Part shown: positions 41,213-51,538 of the stretch, piece after piece | How the letters are laid out: each line of letters starts with the position of its first letter | Numbering within the stretch: position 1 is the first letter of the stretch | Source of the DNA: Anaeromusa acidaminophila DSM 3853 | Lineage (GTDB): Bacteria > Bacillota > Negativicutes > Anaeromusales > Anaeromusaceae | Length of the DNA: 64,000 nt | Assembly: GCF_000374545.1 (NCBI RefSeq) | Contig: NZ_KB894588.1 | Coordinates: 62,001-126,000, forward strand | Reading direction: 5' to 3' | Notes under the pieces: model-generated | The model's database searches: none | Told to the model about the DNA's origin: nothing | What the model saw: the letters and a program-made list of their open reading frames with translations, nothing else | Made by a program: the position numbers and the translations under genes

Positions 41213-42100
41213 TTATAGCCATCCTTTCATACCATCATACAACGGCTGGCACCAGGAACCATAGTAAACCCCATAGAAAGCCAGCAAGGACAGTGTTTTG
41301 AAAGTAACCAACAGAACCATCAAAAAGAGCAGCAACAAGCAAAACCGCTTTTGCCATTTCGGAAGCGGCAGCGTTACCTTAAGACGCTGTTTGCGCCCGA
41401 AGCCCCGGCTTTCTGCCGAAGCAGCCAGCGTAGCCGCTCGCCGCAGGGTTCTCGCCAAAATCGGAAACAGCGTTTTTCTGGCTAACGGCACTATTTCATC
41501 AGGCCGCCACCAGCGCAGCACGCCTTCTCCCTGCAGCCGCTGCGCCGTTAAAACAATCGCCGTTTCCTGAAACAAAACCGGTAGAAAACGCAAGCCCGTT
41601 GTCAGCATAAACGAAAGCTCATAAGGAAGCTTCCAGGCCATTAAACTGCGTAAAAGGCTGCGGGAATCTGAAGTCCAAACCAAAAGCAGCCCTGCCGCCA
41701 TCATGCTGCCGGACCGCAACGCTTGCACAGCGCCATATTCAAGGCCTTCCCGATATACAAACACGCCTCCCGTAAGGGCGCCAACAAGTGGAGTCAAGGG
41801 CGGCACAAGGCAGGCTAAAATGGTGCGCGGTTCTTGATTGTAAAACAAAGCTTGGCTCATCATCGTCCCCCACATGCCCAAAAGGACAAAGAGAGATAAA
41901 AGCTTCCACCTTTCTAAGGACATGCGTCCCATTCCGTGAAGACATAGAATAAAAGAAAACAAGCAAAACAAAGATTTGCCGCTTTCCACAACAATCACAA
42001 AAAGAGCGCAGCAGCCTAAGAAACAGAGTTTAACTCTGGCATCTAGCCGGTGCAGCAGCGTTTGCCCTGGCGTCGCTTCCCATATTTGACTGTCGTACAT
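41213..42100 (-). CDS. ECF transporter T component (EcfT/CbiQ-like)
   Basis: 295 residues, five or six membrane segments. The coupling helices contain the Ala-Arg type motifs (SAESRGFGRKQRLK near residue 230 is the EcfT signature for ATPase contact). ATG 42100 has GAGGAGG upstream and overlaps the end of the ATPase gene by 71 bases. It is the integral coupling unit for the S component at 43734. Confidence 0.88.
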   Translation of the reverse strand: MYDSQIWEATPGQTLLHRLDARVKLCFLGCCALFVIVVESGKSLFCLFSFILCLHGMGRMSLERWKLLSLFVLLGMWGTMMSQALFYNQEPRTILACLVPPLTPLVGALTGGVFVYREGLEYGAVQALRSGSMMAAGLLLVWTSDSRSLLRSLMAWKLPYELSFMLTTGLRFLPVLFQETAIVLTAQRLQGEGVLRWWRPDEIVPLARKTLFPILARTLRRAATLAASAESRGFGRKQRLKVTLPLPKWQKRFCLLLLFLMVLLVTFKTLSLLAFYGVYYGSWCQPLYDGMKGWL

Positions 42101-43730
42101 GCGCCACCACCTCCTCTACCGTTACATGCTTGCCGCCATACAATTCCTGCGCCAAAAGCAGCGCCGCCGGAGCACGCAGACCGGCAGACGCAATCAGAGG
42201 CTGACTAAAAACAACAGCAGGCGTACCATCTAAAAACACTTTTCCTTCGTTCAGCACCACTACGCGCTGCGCAAAACAAGAGGCCGCTTCCGTGTCATGG
42301 GTACATAAAATAACCGTACCGCCGCCGGCCGCATACTCTTGCAGCAGGGAAACAATATCCCGAATATGGGCAATATCCTGCCCGGTTGTTGGCTCATCCA
42401 AAAGCAGCACTGCCGGTTCACGCCCCAGCACCGCCGCCAGAGCTACCCGCAGACGCTGCCCTTTGCTCAAAGCCAAAGGAAATTCTTCTTCCAGCCCCGT
42501 TAAGCCCAGTCGTTCAAGCAGTCGCTGCTGCCATGGCGAAAGCTTCCCGGAAGCTCCCCCAACTTCCGCTCGTACCGTTTCTTCGAGTAGCATAAAATCC
42601 GGATTTTGCAGTACCATCCCTACAATTCCTTCGCCTACTCGCGGCGCTTTGCGTTGAACCAGAATTTCTCCCTCAGCGGGAGCCTGCAAACCGGCTATCA
42701 GGTGCAACAGCGTCGACTTTCCCGCTCCATTACAGCCCATAAGCGCCACAAACTCACCCTTTTCAATTTGCAGATTCAAATCCTGCAATACCAAGCTTTG
42801 ACGACGGCCATAACGGTAAGAAAGAGCTTTGGCTTCTACTACAGGAAAAGGCTCTATTGCCGCAGACGCTGGCTGCAGCAATGTCTCACCCCCAGCTTTC
42901 ATAAGGTATGCTTCTTGAATGCATCGCACCGCTTCTTCTACTTCCAGTACAGCCGGAACGCCTAAACTGCGGCAAACATCCACCGTTTGGGGCAAGCGCA
43001 GCCCATAGCGGTCAAAGCGTTCCGCCTCCATCAGCGCTTCCTCCCTAGTGCCTTGCCAAACGATTCTTCCCTCTTGCATCATGTCAATATGAGTACATAA
43101 GGGCAAGGCTTCATGTAGACGATGTTCCACCAACACCATCGCTGTATTGCGGCGGCGCAAAAGCGCCTGTAGCACCTCCAGCAGCTCCGTCGCTCCCTGA
43201 GGGTCAAGCTGACTGATTGGCTCATCCAAGGCCAAAATTTGCGGCTGCGCCGCCATTACGGAAGCCACAGCCAAACGCTGCTTTTGACCACCGGACAAAG
43301 CATGTACGCTGCGCTTTTCTAGTCCCTCCAACCCCACTTGAAGCAATGCTTTTGACGCTTCTAAAGCCGCCGCCTCAAAACCAACGCCCAGGTTTTCCAG
43401 GAAAAATGCCGCTTCTTCCTGTACTGACGAAGAAATCAGCTGATCATCAGGAGACTGAAACACCATGCCTACGAGCTGGCTTCGTTCGCCTACGCTCCAT
43501 TCGCTTACCTCTTGTCCGTCCAAGAATACCTTGCCCTGCAGCCTGCCGCCGCTCTCTTGCGGCACAAGGCCATTAAGTACTTGGAGCAGCGTACTTTTGC
43601 CACAGCCGGTTTCTCCGGCTAACAGCAGCAGCTCCCCTGCGTGAACTTCCAGATTAATGTCCTCTAGGCTGGGCTTATTGCGCCGCGGGTAGGTATAAGT
43701 AACATGCTCTAAGCGAAGCAACGGCTTCAT
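42030..43730 (-). CDS. ECF transporter double ATPase (EcfA-EcfA fusion)
   Basis: 566 residues with two ABC domains. First: Walker A GETGCGKSTLL near 39, LSGGQKQRLAV, Walker B ILALDEP. Second: Walker A GCNGAGKSTLL near 333, a less regular signature LSKGQRLRVAL, Walker B VLLLDEP. Fused EcfA1-EcfA2 ATPases are known in ECF importers. The gene lies four bases after the S-component gene. Confidence 0.92.
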   Translation of the reverse strand: MKPLLRLEHVTYTYPRRNKPSLEDINLEVHAGELLLLAGETGCGKSTLLQVLNGLVPQESGGRLQGKVFLDGQEVSEWSVGERSQLVGMVFQSPDDQLISSSVQEEAAFFLENLGVGFEAAALEASKALLQVGLEGLEKRSVHALSGGQKQRLAVASVMAAQPQILALDEPISQLDPQGATELLEVLQALLRRRNTAMVLVEHRLHEALPLCTHIDMMQEGRIVWQGTREEALMEAERFDRYGLRLPQTVDVCRSLGVPAVLEVEEAVRCIQEAYLMKAGGETLLQPASAAIEPFPVVEAKALSYRYGRRQSLVLQDLNLQIEKGEFVALMGCNGAGKSTLLHLIAGLQAPAEGEILVQRKAPRVGEGIVGMVLQNPDFMLLEETVRAEVGGASGKLSPWQQRLLERLGLTGLEEEFPLALSKGQRLRVALAAVLGREPAVLLLDEPTTGQDIAHIRDIVSLLQEYAAGGGTVILCTHDTEAASCFAQRVVVLNEGKVFLDGTPAVVFSQPLIASAGLRAPAALLLAQELYGGKHVTVEEVVAHVRQSNMGSDARANAAAPARCQS

Positions 43731-43733
43731 CTT

Positions 43734-45392
43734 TTAATCTCCTCCCACGCGAATCAAATTCCGTCCTAAACGAATACCGCTCCAAGCGCCAATCGCCGTA
43801 TATAGCAACCCATTTACGCCTACCAGCAGCGCAATATACCATTCAGCATAAAACAAGCGGTACAAAAGGCACATGGCCTGCAAACTCACATACGTCGCCG
43901 CGCCATCGGCTACAGCGCAGGCAACAGCAATTTCTACCGCCTTTCTAGCTTGGAAAGACGCCCCGCCTTTCACTTGCTCCAGATAGCGATACAGTCCGGC
44001 GCCGTAAAAGAAGGCTTCCAGCAAGAGCGCATGCATGCCAAAAGATAGAAAGCTGATAGGCGACATCTGGCCAAACGCCAACATGCCTAAAAGCATCCGC
44101 ACCAATAGCGCCAGCGCCAAAACGCCTGGTCTTGGGATTAGAGCCGCCAAGGCCACCAGCAGCATATACAAGACAATACCGGAAAACAAACCGGTTACCA
44201 AGAAAGAAAAAGGTCCCAGCAATACATGCAGTACTTCTCCAAACAAAATAGTAGGCACGCTGACCACCGCAAAAGCGGCCGCTCCAAAAAGAGCCACCGT
44301 CGCCAGCCAGCGCGTTTTCATCGACGCCAGCAAGGGACGAAGACGAAAAGCGCCCCAAATAAAAGCCGCCATGACCAGCAACGCCGCGGCCAAAGTGACC
44401 CAGGCGGCTCTAACGTCCTGTTTCACCATTTCCACAGGTCCTCTCCACACGATGGTCTCACTGTCTGACATAGCAATCTGCGCCTGCAGCAAATACGCGC
44501 CATTGCGCAGCTTTCTTTCGTCTGCATAGATTGGCAGCAATAGGGTCTGATGCCCCGAACCGTCTAAGGCAATCATGGCGTGCAGTCCTTCTTCATCCCC
44601 TGCCATAGCGCCGCCTTCCTTCTCTTCGCCAGAGGTTCCCGGCGTAAAAAAGCCGGGCAGGGGATTGCCTGTGTGAACATCCGCCAGTTGCAGCGTAACA
44701 AGCCCCAGACCTTGACCCCCCCGAGGATTGGAGATCGTCAGCGCTGCATGAGTCACAGGATGAATGGCTTCCACTTCCTGATTGGACGCGCCTTTTCCTT
44801 GCAATAAATTTTTCCAATAATCCCATTCCCGATCCCGAAGAACAACGGCGCGGGATTTCTTGCGCGCATCCCGGTGTCCATCCCGATCTAACGGCAAATT
44901 CACATCGGTTATTTCTAACGAAGCCCCTGCTCCCTCGCCGGAAGCAATCGCAATCTGCCTGGACAGCCTATTCCCGTCCGCCTCCAGGTAAATTGCGGCC
45001 GGTCCCTGCGGCGCGTCAGGCGCTGCCTTTACTCCCAGCCAGAAGAATTTTTGATCAAAGCCCTCTTCCAGAGGAACTTCCGTGCGCCAGACATTTCCCT
45101 GCTGCTGCCATGGCCCCGCCCATTCGTCAGGCTGTAAAAACGGCGGCAGCTCTACTTGTAATAAAGTCGCCGCCTTCGGGCTTTCACGATTTTCCACAGA
45201 CACCAGTAAATAGGCGCGTTCCCCTGGCTGCAAGGTTTCCTTCGCTTTTCCCGCTCCCAGCACATAGGGAAATTGGCAGTTCAAGCGCACTTGCGCCTGA
45301 ACTGCCATTGTACTGAAAGCAAATAAAAACAGACCTGTTAAAATACCTATACTAAGCCTCGTTCTGCATCGTTCCCATTTACATTTCATCAT
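43734..45392 (-). CDS. ECF S-component-like protein with large N-terminal extracytoplasmic domain
   Basis: 552 residues. A signal or anchor (LSIGILTGLFLFAFSTMAVQA, residues about 13-33). Residues 34-320 are soluble, probably beta-rich and periplasmic. Residues about 335-552 hold six or more membrane segments with the compact layout of an ECF S component (VPTILFGEVLHVLLGPFSFL, LALALLVRMLLGMLAFG). Its position beside EcfA-EcfA and EcfT supports the substrate-binding role. The soluble part could capture ligand after the TonB receptor. Two adjacent ATG codons (45392, 45389) are possible starts. Confidence 0.7.
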   Translation of the reverse strand: MMKCKWERCRTRLSIGILTGLFLFAFSTMAVQAQVRLNCQFPYVLGAGKAKETLQPGERAYLLVSVENRESPKAATLLQVELPPFLQPDEWAGPWQQQGNVWRTEVPLEEGFDQKFFWLGVKAAPDAPQGPAAIYLEADGNRLSRQIAIASGEGAGASLEITDVNLPLDRDGHRDARKKSRAVVLRDREWDYWKNLLQGKGASNQEVEAIHPVTHAALTISNPRGGQGLGLVTLQLADVHTGNPLPGFFTPGTSGEEKEGGAMAGDEEGLHAMIALDGSGHQTLLLPIYADERKLRNGAYLLQAQIAMSDSETIVWRGPVEMVKQDVRAAWVTLAAALLVMAAFIWGAFRLRPLLASMKTRWLATVALFGAAAFAVVSVPTILFGEVLHVLLGPFSFLVTGLFSGIVLYMLLVALAALIPRPGVLALALLVRMLLGMLAFGQMSPISFLSFGMHALLLEAFFYGAGLYRYLEQVKGGASFQARKAVEIAVACAVADGAATYVSLQAMCLLYRLFYAEWYIALLVGVNGLLYTAIGAWSGIRLGRNLIRVGGD

Positions 45393-45405
45393 TCACCTAT
45401 TCATA

Positions 45406-47409
45406 TTAGAAAGTAGCCGTCAATCCCAGACGGAATAAGCGTTCCGGCATATAGTAAGCGCTGCTGTTCGTCGTAACATCGCGCCGATTGAGCAAATTAT
45501 CCACATCAAAGGTCAGGGTACGGTTTTCTTTTAATTTATAGCCTACATGAAGAGAAACAGGAATCATCGCACTGCGATCCAAGCCGTCATTATCGACACG
45601 ATCGCCATAATACATAGCGCTCAAATCCGCCGTCCAAGGACCGCTCATATAGTGTAATGCGCCATTAAAGGTCATGCGCCCCAGCGTCCTGGTCCAAGCG
45701 CTGCCATCGCTTTCCTGCTGTTCCGGATTACCAAAACTGCTTCCCAAAGAATAACTCCAATGCTTACTCAATTTATGATCATAGCTAGCTTCGATACCGC
45801 TATTACGGAACTTTGAGACATTTTGCGCTACATAATAGGTAGAGCCCCCTGAAACTATTTTTTTCCAAGTGATTTGATCGTCAACTTCCAAGTGAAACGC
45901 CGCAACTTTCCACTTTACATCGCCTTTTTCATATTTATAGCCGACTTCCTGATTAAGTCCTGTTTCTGGTTTTAAATCCGGATTGGAAATAAAATTGTCG
46001 CTGCTAGTTTTATATAAGGCGGTAAAATTAGGCATCCTGAAGGATTTGCTGGCATCTAAATACAGTGAGCGATTTTCATCTAAGCGGTGTAAAAACTGAA
46101 GTTGCGGCGAAAGAGCGTCAAAACGTTGTCCTTCTCCTGTTTTAACAACATCCTCGCGGGCGCCGATAATCAGGCGGTTTTTCCTGCCCATTTCTTTATC
46201 CCATTGCATATACAGCGCGTAATGATTACGGTCATGCGGCCCGTTGGTATAGGGCGCTTTTAACGTTCTAGCCGCTTTATTGCCAGATAAGGTTTGCCCA
46301 AAATCATTGTACGATTCCCGTTGCACCGTCGTTCCTGCAAGCCAGGTTGCGCCCCCTGCCTGCCAGGTTTTTTGCGTGTCGATGCCATATACGGTATTCG
46401 TGGTATCTGTCCAATCATGTTTATTCGCTAAAGCCGGTTCGGTGCCTCGCTGATCCACATGTTGACGATTAAAGTACGCCTTGCTGCTCCAGCCGTTCTT
46501 GTCATACGCCAACTGCAGGCGATGCGATTCATCAATATAGTCGCTGGAACGCAGTAACGAATCATCGCCAACTTTTTTATACATCACCGAATAGTCATCT
46601 TTCCCATAGGAGTAATTAGCGGAAAAATGATCATCAAATTTATAATGCCAGTTTACATTGTTTTTGGTAGCGTCTCCAAATGCAGTGTAATAGCTGCCGC
46701 CGGTAGTCCCATAGGTAGCATTAGCCTTGGGATCTGTCATCACACCGCTTTCATTGGTTTTGCCGAAGGAAACATTAAAGCTCGATTTACCGGCTTGCAA
46801 CGATACGCTGTGGCTTTGACCGTCATTACCGCCGGAAACAGTAACGCTGTTTTGCACTTTTTCGCGCGTAATAATATTAATAATGCCCCCAAGCGCCTCA
46901 CTGCCATAAAGAACGGAGCCGCCGCCCTTAAGCACCTCTACGCGCTCCACCTGTTCAACCGGAATGCTCTCTAAGTGGTAATACCCATTCATGTTAATGG
47001 GAACGCCGTTCATCATAACCAAGGTGCCGCTTTCTACGCCGCGAATAATGATTTTACTAGTCATATTTCCCCAAGACTGCCCATGAGGCCCCATGGAGCT
47101 ATAAATCAGTCCGGTGGAGTACTTCAAAGCATCCGCCAAATTTGTCGCTCCAGTGGCTTTAAGCTGCTCCCGACTGTAGCTGCTGACATCGGCTGGCGTT
47201 TCGAGGTTTTTGGACTTATAACGCAAAGCCGTTACGGTTACCTCTTCCAAGGCAAACTCCTCGGTCTCCGCCGCAGTTTTCGCCTCCGAACCCGGTTTAG
47301 ACGCTTCCGCCGCCCAGCCCGACTGCGCCGCACTGCCCACCAACAGCGAACTCAGCAGTAAACACGCCCACAAACGCTTCTTATGTCTTGCCAAATTTTC
47401 TTTTCTCAC
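45406..47409 (-). CDS. TonB-dependent outer-membrane receptor
   Basis: About 667 residues. Signal peptide near residues 5-34. TonB-box-like EEVTVTALR; plug domain about 50-160 (LADALKYSTGLIYSSMG, IIIRGVESGTLVMMNGVP, GGSVLYGSEALGGIINIITR); 22-strand barrel to the C-terminal PERLFRLGLTATF. It resembles BtuB/FepA-type receptors; ligand unclear, but the operon suggests a corrinoid, other tetrapyrrole or metal complex. GTG 47409 follows GAGGAG by nine bases. Confidence 0.92.
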   Translation of the reverse strand: MRKENLARHKKRLWACLLLSSLLVGSAAQSGWAAEASKPGSEAKTAAETEEFALEEVTVTALRYKSKNLETPADVSSYSREQLKATGATNLADALKYSTGLIYSSMGPHGQSWGNMTSKIIIRGVESGTLVMMNGVPINMNGYYHLESIPVEQVERVEVLKGGGSVLYGSEALGGIINIITREKVQNSVTVSGGNDGQSHSVSLQAGKSSFNVSFGKTNESGVMTDPKANATYGTTGGSYYTAFGDATKNNVNWHYKFDDHFSANYSYGKDDYSVMYKKVGDDSLLRSSDYIDESHRLQLAYDKNGWSSKAYFNRQHVDQRGTEPALANKHDWTDTTNTVYGIDTQKTWQAGGATWLAGTTVQRESYNDFGQTLSGNKAARTLKAPYTNGPHDRNHYALYMQWDKEMGRKNRLIIGAREDVVKTGEGQRFDALSPQLQFLHRLDENRSLYLDASKSFRMPNFTALYKTSSDNFISNPDLKPETGLNQEVGYKYEKGDVKWKVAAFHLEVDDQITWKKIVSGGSTYYVAQNVSKFRNSGIEASYDHKLSKHWSYSLGSSFGNPEQQESDGSAWTRTLGRMTFNGALHYMSGPWTADLSAMYYGDRVDNDGLDRSAMIPVSLHVGYKLKENRTLTFDVDNLLNRRDVTTNSSAYYMPERLFRLGLTATF

Positions 47410-47474
47410 TACACACAACTCCTCTATGTACTTCTTATTATGTTTTACGCAGCCTTCGCAGCGTTATCTATAGC

Positions 47475-49415
47475 TCACCTTGCGCCGCCGGCTTCGCGCT
47501 GCGTCCGCCAGCTGCGAAGTATGCGCACTAAGCCGTCGCTTTCGATGGAACGCAGCGGGCGATAGGTTCCCTGCAGCCGCAAAGCGATTTCTTTGGCAAT
47601 ACCCATGCGGACAAAATCCTCTTCCGTATCAATCACCAAAGCGGGAATGTCCTGATTTCCCAGTTTTTCCGCAGCGTCCCGCGCTTCTTGCACAGGGTCT
47701 GCGCCGCCGCTGTTAGCGCGCCCGTCTGTAACCAAAACAATAACAGGCCTGGATTCTTTTTCCCGCAAACGCAAACACTCAATCTCCCGGGCCGTTGTCT
47801 CCAGCGCCGCAGCTAATGGCGTACGGCCTCCTGTAGGCAGCTGCTGCAAGCATTTTCGCGCTAAATCCAAACTGCGGGTTACTGGCAAAAGCATTTCCGC
47901 CTCATGGCGGCGAAAGGCGACAAGAGCAACACGGTCCCGTTTTTGATAGGCATCCTGTAAGAATGATAAAATCGCCCCTTTGACCGCCGCCATTCTCTTT
48001 TTTGCCCCCATAGATCCGCTGGCGTCGACCACAAAAAAGAAAACGCCTCCCACGCGTGTTTCCCGCACCTTTTGGCGTAAATCCTCCGTTTTTATCACCA
48101 GCTTTACGCCTTGAGACGCTCTTTTTTTCTGCCAAGGCGCAGCCGCACGCAAGGTTGCGTCAAAAGCCAGATCGCTGACCTTGCCGTTAGGAAAAATGGC
48201 CCGCACATACCGTCCCTGCTTCAAGGAGGAACGAGTACGGCTGCGCTTGCCATTACCAGCCCGTTCGCGGCGATCCATGGTCTCTTCCAATTTCATCTGC
48301 ATTAAACCCTTTAGCAATGGCAGATCCACTTTTTCCTGAGAGGTCGGCTCCGAGTCCGGCTCCGGTGGTTTATCCTGTTCCTTTTGCTCATTTTCCGGCG
48401 TTTCTTCCTCCGGCGGCTTTTCGTTTTCTGCCGGCTTGTCTGCATCCGTTTCCGGATCTTGCGGCAATTCCGGCGGTTTTTCCTGCTCGCTTTGCTCGTT
48501 TTCCGGCGGTTCTTCCTCCTGCTGCGAATCCCCCTGGTTTTCTTCCGACATAGGCGGTTCTTGCTGCTGCCGCACTCGATGCGGCAATACGTAGAGAGCC
48601 GCTTTTTCCATGTCTTTAGGCAGTACGTATAAACGCTCATCTAATGCAGCGGCGCTCTTAGCCGCTTCCAGTAAAAACAACTCACCCCGATGTCCTGCGC
48701 AATGTCCTTGCGAGCACCACGCCGCCGCCAATTCCATCATTGCCGCGGAAACTTCGACCTGACACACGCATTCTCTAGCTTGCAATATTTTATCTCGCAA
48801 GTGTCTTTCCTCAGCTTCCCACGTCTTAGCTACTTGCTCCGGTTCCCGCTCCCAGCGCAGCACTTGTTTGACGATTTGCGCGCGCAAAGGGGCCTCCTTT
48901 TCCGCACTTATGGATACCATAAGTCCAAAACGATCCAAAAGAGCGTCAGGCAAGGTTCCTTCTTCCGGATTCATCGTACCTACCACACAAAACGAAGTTT
49001 TACTCACCTGGGACAAGCCTTCACGCTCAATACGCACACAACCGGACAATGCGGCGTCCAGCAGCGGACCAATCACTTCGCTGCGCAGTAAATTCACTTC
49101 ATCTACATACAGCACACATCCGTCCGCTTCCGTTAACAAGCCTTTTTGCAGCCGTTCTTTCCCCGTCTCCAAGGCTGTTTCCCAATCAAGGCTGCCAAAA
49201 AGTCGGTCCTCCGTAATATGTAAGGGCAGCGTACGCAAGCCTAGTTCCGGGGCCAAAATTCCTAAAGAGCGAACCAAGGTCGATTTTGCGCTGCCCTTAT
49301 CCCCGGAAAGCAAAATCCCTCCGGCTGAGGGATTGACCACAGCTAAAAGCAGCGCTTCTTTAGCCTGTTCTTGACCCACAATGGCCGAAAAAGGCATTAC
49401 TCCGCCGCTGCGCAT
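47475..49415 (-). CDS. Magnesium/cobalt chelatase D-like protein (AAA+ and VWA)
   Basis: 646 residues. Residues 1-290 are an AAA+ domain with Walker [13 protein letters not shown] and Walker B-like [10 protein letters not shown]. Residues about 293-365 are an acidic Pro/Glu/Gln-rich linker with repeated units. Residues about 455-646 are a VWA domain with MIDAS motif DASGSMG (D464) and TPLAAALE. It pairs with the ChlI-like AAA+ protein to form the ATPase motor of a CobN/BchH-type chelatase. ATG 49415 follows GAGGAG by eight bases and overlaps the chlI-like stop. Confidence 0.9.
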   Translation of the reverse strand: MRSGGVMPFSAIVGQEQAKEALLLAVVNPSAGGILLSGDKGSAKSTLVRSLGILAPELGLRTLPLHITEDRLFGSLDWETALETGKERLQKGLLTEADGCVLYVDEVNLLRSEVIGPLLDAALSGCVRIEREGLSQVSKTSFCVVGTMNPEEGTLPDALLDRFGLMVSISAEKEAPLRAQIVKQVLRWEREPEQVAKTWEAEERHLRDKILQARECVCQVEVSAAMMELAAAWCSQGHCAGHRGELFLLEAAKSAAALDERLYVLPKDMEKAALYVLPHRVRQQQEPPMSEENQGDSQQEEEPPENEQSEQEKPPELPQDPETDADKPAENEKPPEEETPENEQKEQDKPPEPDSEPTSQEKVDLPLLKGLMQMKLEETMDRRERAGNGKRSRTRSSLKQGRYVRAIFPNGKVSDLAFDATLRAAAPWQKKRASQGVKLVIKTEDLRQKVRETRVGGVFFFVVDASGSMGAKKRMAAVKGAILSFLQDAYQKRDRVALVAFRRHEAEMLLPVTRSLDLARKCLQQLPTGGRTPLAAALETTAREIECLRLREKESRPVIVLVTDGRANSGGADPVQEARDAAEKLGNQDIPALVIDTEEDFVRMGIAKEIALRLQGTYRPLRSIESDGLVRILRSWRTQREAGGAR

Positions 49416-50455
49416 GTTCCATTCTCCTCTGCTGCGCCAAACAGTTCATCTAGTACCTGAACTGAAAGGCTCGCTTCTTCAAAAGGCCGCCGCCGCATGC
49501 GGTGCGGCAAAGCCAAAGACGCCGCGCGGCGCACATCCAGTAGCGTGGCTTCCTTACGCTCCTCCAGGGCCGCCAAGGTTAAAGCCGTTTTAATGACCGT
49601 AATATCCGCCCGATGTCCGTCCACGCCCAACTTTAAGGAAGCCTCGGCTACCCGCAAGAGCAATTCATCCTCAATCGCTACCTGGGGCAGCAGCTTCCTC
49701 GCGGCGGTAATTTTCCGCGCCAATTCCTCTTCCGCCGCCTCCCACGCGCCGCGAAATTCTCTTGGCCCCGCTTCGTAAGCCATGCGCCGTTTAATGACCT
49801 CCACCCGAGAAGAAGCTTCATTTTCGCCAGCCACTTCCACAGACAGCGCAAAACGGTCCAATAACTGCGGGCGAATATCCCCCTCTTCCGGGTTCATCGT
49901 ACCAACCAGCACAAACCGGGCCGGATGCGAATAAGAAACGCCTTCGCGTTCTACCGTATTGACGCCCATCGCCGCGGCGTCCAGCAAAACATCCACTACA
50001 TGATCATCAAGCAAATTGATTTCATCAACATACAAAATATTGCGATTGGCTTCCGCCAAAATGCCGGGTTCAAATTTCTTTTCCCCTTCTTTAATGGCAT
50101 ACTCCATATCCAAGGTCCCCACTACCCGGTCTTCCGTAGCGCTCACAGGCAGTTCCACGACGCGCATAAAGCCCGAAACGCCGCTAAGGGCGCCGTTTTT
50201 CGCCAGCTTGGCGGCACAAGCCTCACATAAGCGCCCCGCATCCGTCGGGTCGCAATGAAAGGGACAGCCAGCCGCCATCTCAACAGCCGGCAAGAGCGCC
50301 GCCAAGGCCCGTACGGCCGTTGACTTTGCAGTTCCCTTTTCCCCTTTAACCAATACGCCCCCTAATGCCGGATTCACCACATTTAAAAGCAGAGCCAGCT
50401 TCATGTCCTCCTGCCCGACAATAGCGCTAAAAGGATATACTTGGGTTCGTTTCAT
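49397..50455 (-). CDS. Magnesium/cobalt chelatase I-like AAA+ protein
   Basis: 352 residues. Walker [17 protein letters not shown] (residues about 36-51), the Cys-bearing zinc-like insert [20 protein letters not shown], Walker [12 protein letters not shown], sensor [12 protein letters not shown] 50455 has GGAGGAG upstream. It is the ATPase subunit that drives metal insertion with ChlD-like and CobN. The gene overlaps chlD-like, which supports a complex. Confidence 0.92.
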   Translation of the reverse strand: MKRTQVYPFSAIVGQEDMKLALLLNVVNPALGGVLVKGEKGTAKSTAVRALAALLPAVEMAAGCPFHCDPTDAGRLCEACAAKLAKNGALSGVSGFMRVVELPVSATEDRVVGTLDMEYAIKEGEKKFEPGILAEANRNILYVDEINLLDDHVVDVLLDAAAMGVNTVEREGVSYSHPARFVLVGTMNPEEGDIRPQLLDRFALSVEVAGENEASSRVEVIKRRMAYEAGPREFRGAWEAAEEELARKITAARKLLPQVAIEDELLLRVAEASLKLGVDGHRADITVIKTALTLAALEERKEATLLDVRRAASLALPHRMRRRPFEEASLSVQVLDELFGAAEENGTCAAAE

Positions 50456-50476
50456 AGTTAACTCCTCCATCTATCT

Positions 50477-51538
50477 CTATTGCTTATGCTCTTGCAGCCA
50501 CCAGCGCGCCGCCGTGCGTTTCAACGCACATTCCCCTTCAACGTTCTGCGGCGCTCCTTGCGCATCGTACCATCTGGAAAAACAGCCGCCGCCGCAATGC
50601 GGCAGCCATTGGCAGTTGCGACACATAGCCATACCGTCGCAAACTCGTTCCGCCGCGCGCTTGCGTAAAAGCGGCTCCGGTCCTTCCTCTACGCGCCCCA
50701 GGTAAAAATGCACATCCCCTGACAACGACGCGCAAGCGTATAGCGAGCCGTCTGCAGCCACATACAAGGCTGCGCCAGTCATCGCATGACAGTGTCCAAA
50801 GCAGGCTAGCTTGCGTTGCTGCAATTTATCGACTCTGGCGACTTGGGCCATCTCCAGAGCCCCCCCGTTAGCCTTGCGCCAAAACTCATTTCTCTCCAGC
50901 GCCTGCCAAAAGCCCTGTTCCACTTGCGCCGCTTGCGGCGCTTGCACCTGATCGCCTCTGCCTCTTGGACGCAGCAGATCAAAGCCTAACGAGCGCGCGC
51001 ACCCGAAGTAGCACGCCATATCAACAGTCTCCGACAGCTTAAGAACATTTTCCGCCGTAACCACACAAGTAACTCCTGCGCCGCATTTTTCTTCCGCCAA
51101 ATTCTTCATACCCAAAGCCACGGATTGCATAGTTCCTTTGCCGTCCGGAAAGAAGCGCATTTGATCGTGAACCGCAGGCCTGCCGTCCACACTAACCCCC
51201 ACGCCGACTCCGTATTGACGCAGCTGTTTCGCTAGTTCCGCCGTAAGAAGCGAGCCATTTGTCTGCATCTGCAGCACAGCCGGCCATTTTCGTTCCCGAA
51301 TCCAGGCCGCCGTCTTGAGCAGCGCCTCCGCCGCCAGCAGCGGCTCTCCTCCTGTAAACTGCACTAAAAATGGCTCTTGTGATTCTTGTGATGCCGCTAC
51401 GGAGGCTACCGCCTGCATAGCGACCGCCAGCGGCATGGACAACGGCTTTTTTCCGGCGGCATAACAGTAGCGGCAGGCAAAATTACATTGCCCTGTCAAT
51501 TCCAAAATCAAAACGCGGCAGCCTTGCCAGCTATGCAT
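50477..51538 (-). CDS. Radical SAM/SPASM-domain protein
   Basis: 353 residues. Radical SAM Cys motif CNFACRYC near residue 18. FTGGEPL is the SAM-contact GGE motif. The C-terminal SPASM-type cluster has Cys in YACAS, CDGMAMCRNCQWLPHCGGGC and ECALK, for additional Fe-S clusters. Such enzymes often modify peptides or proteins; here the target is unknown. ATG 51538 overlaps the cobN end by eight bases. It is placed between cobN and chlI-like. Confidence 0.88.
   Translation of the reverse strand: MHSWQGCRVLILELTGQCNFACRYCYAAGKKPLSMPLAVAMQAVASVAASQESQEPFLVQFTGGEPLLAAEALLKTAAWIRERKWPAVLQMQTNGSLLTAELAKQLRQYGVGVGVSVDGRPAVHDQMRFFPDGKGTMQSVALGMKNLAEEKCGAGVTCVVTAENVLKLSETVDMACYFGCARSLGFDLLRPRGRGDQVQAPQAAQVEQGFWQALERNEFWRKANGGALEMAQVARVDKLQQRKLACFGHCHAMTGAALYVAADGSLYACASLSGDVHFYLGRVEEGPEPLLRKRAAERVCDGMAMCRNCQWLPHCGGGCFSRWYDAQGAPQNVEGECALKRTAARWWLQEHKQ

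Noticed and set aside
42030-42100. 71-base overlap of EcfT and EcfA genes as a sequencing error
   Set aside because: EcfT has a strong ribosome site and normal N-terminus inside the overlap, and the ATPase frame ends cleanly after its last domain, so a true overlap is more likely.
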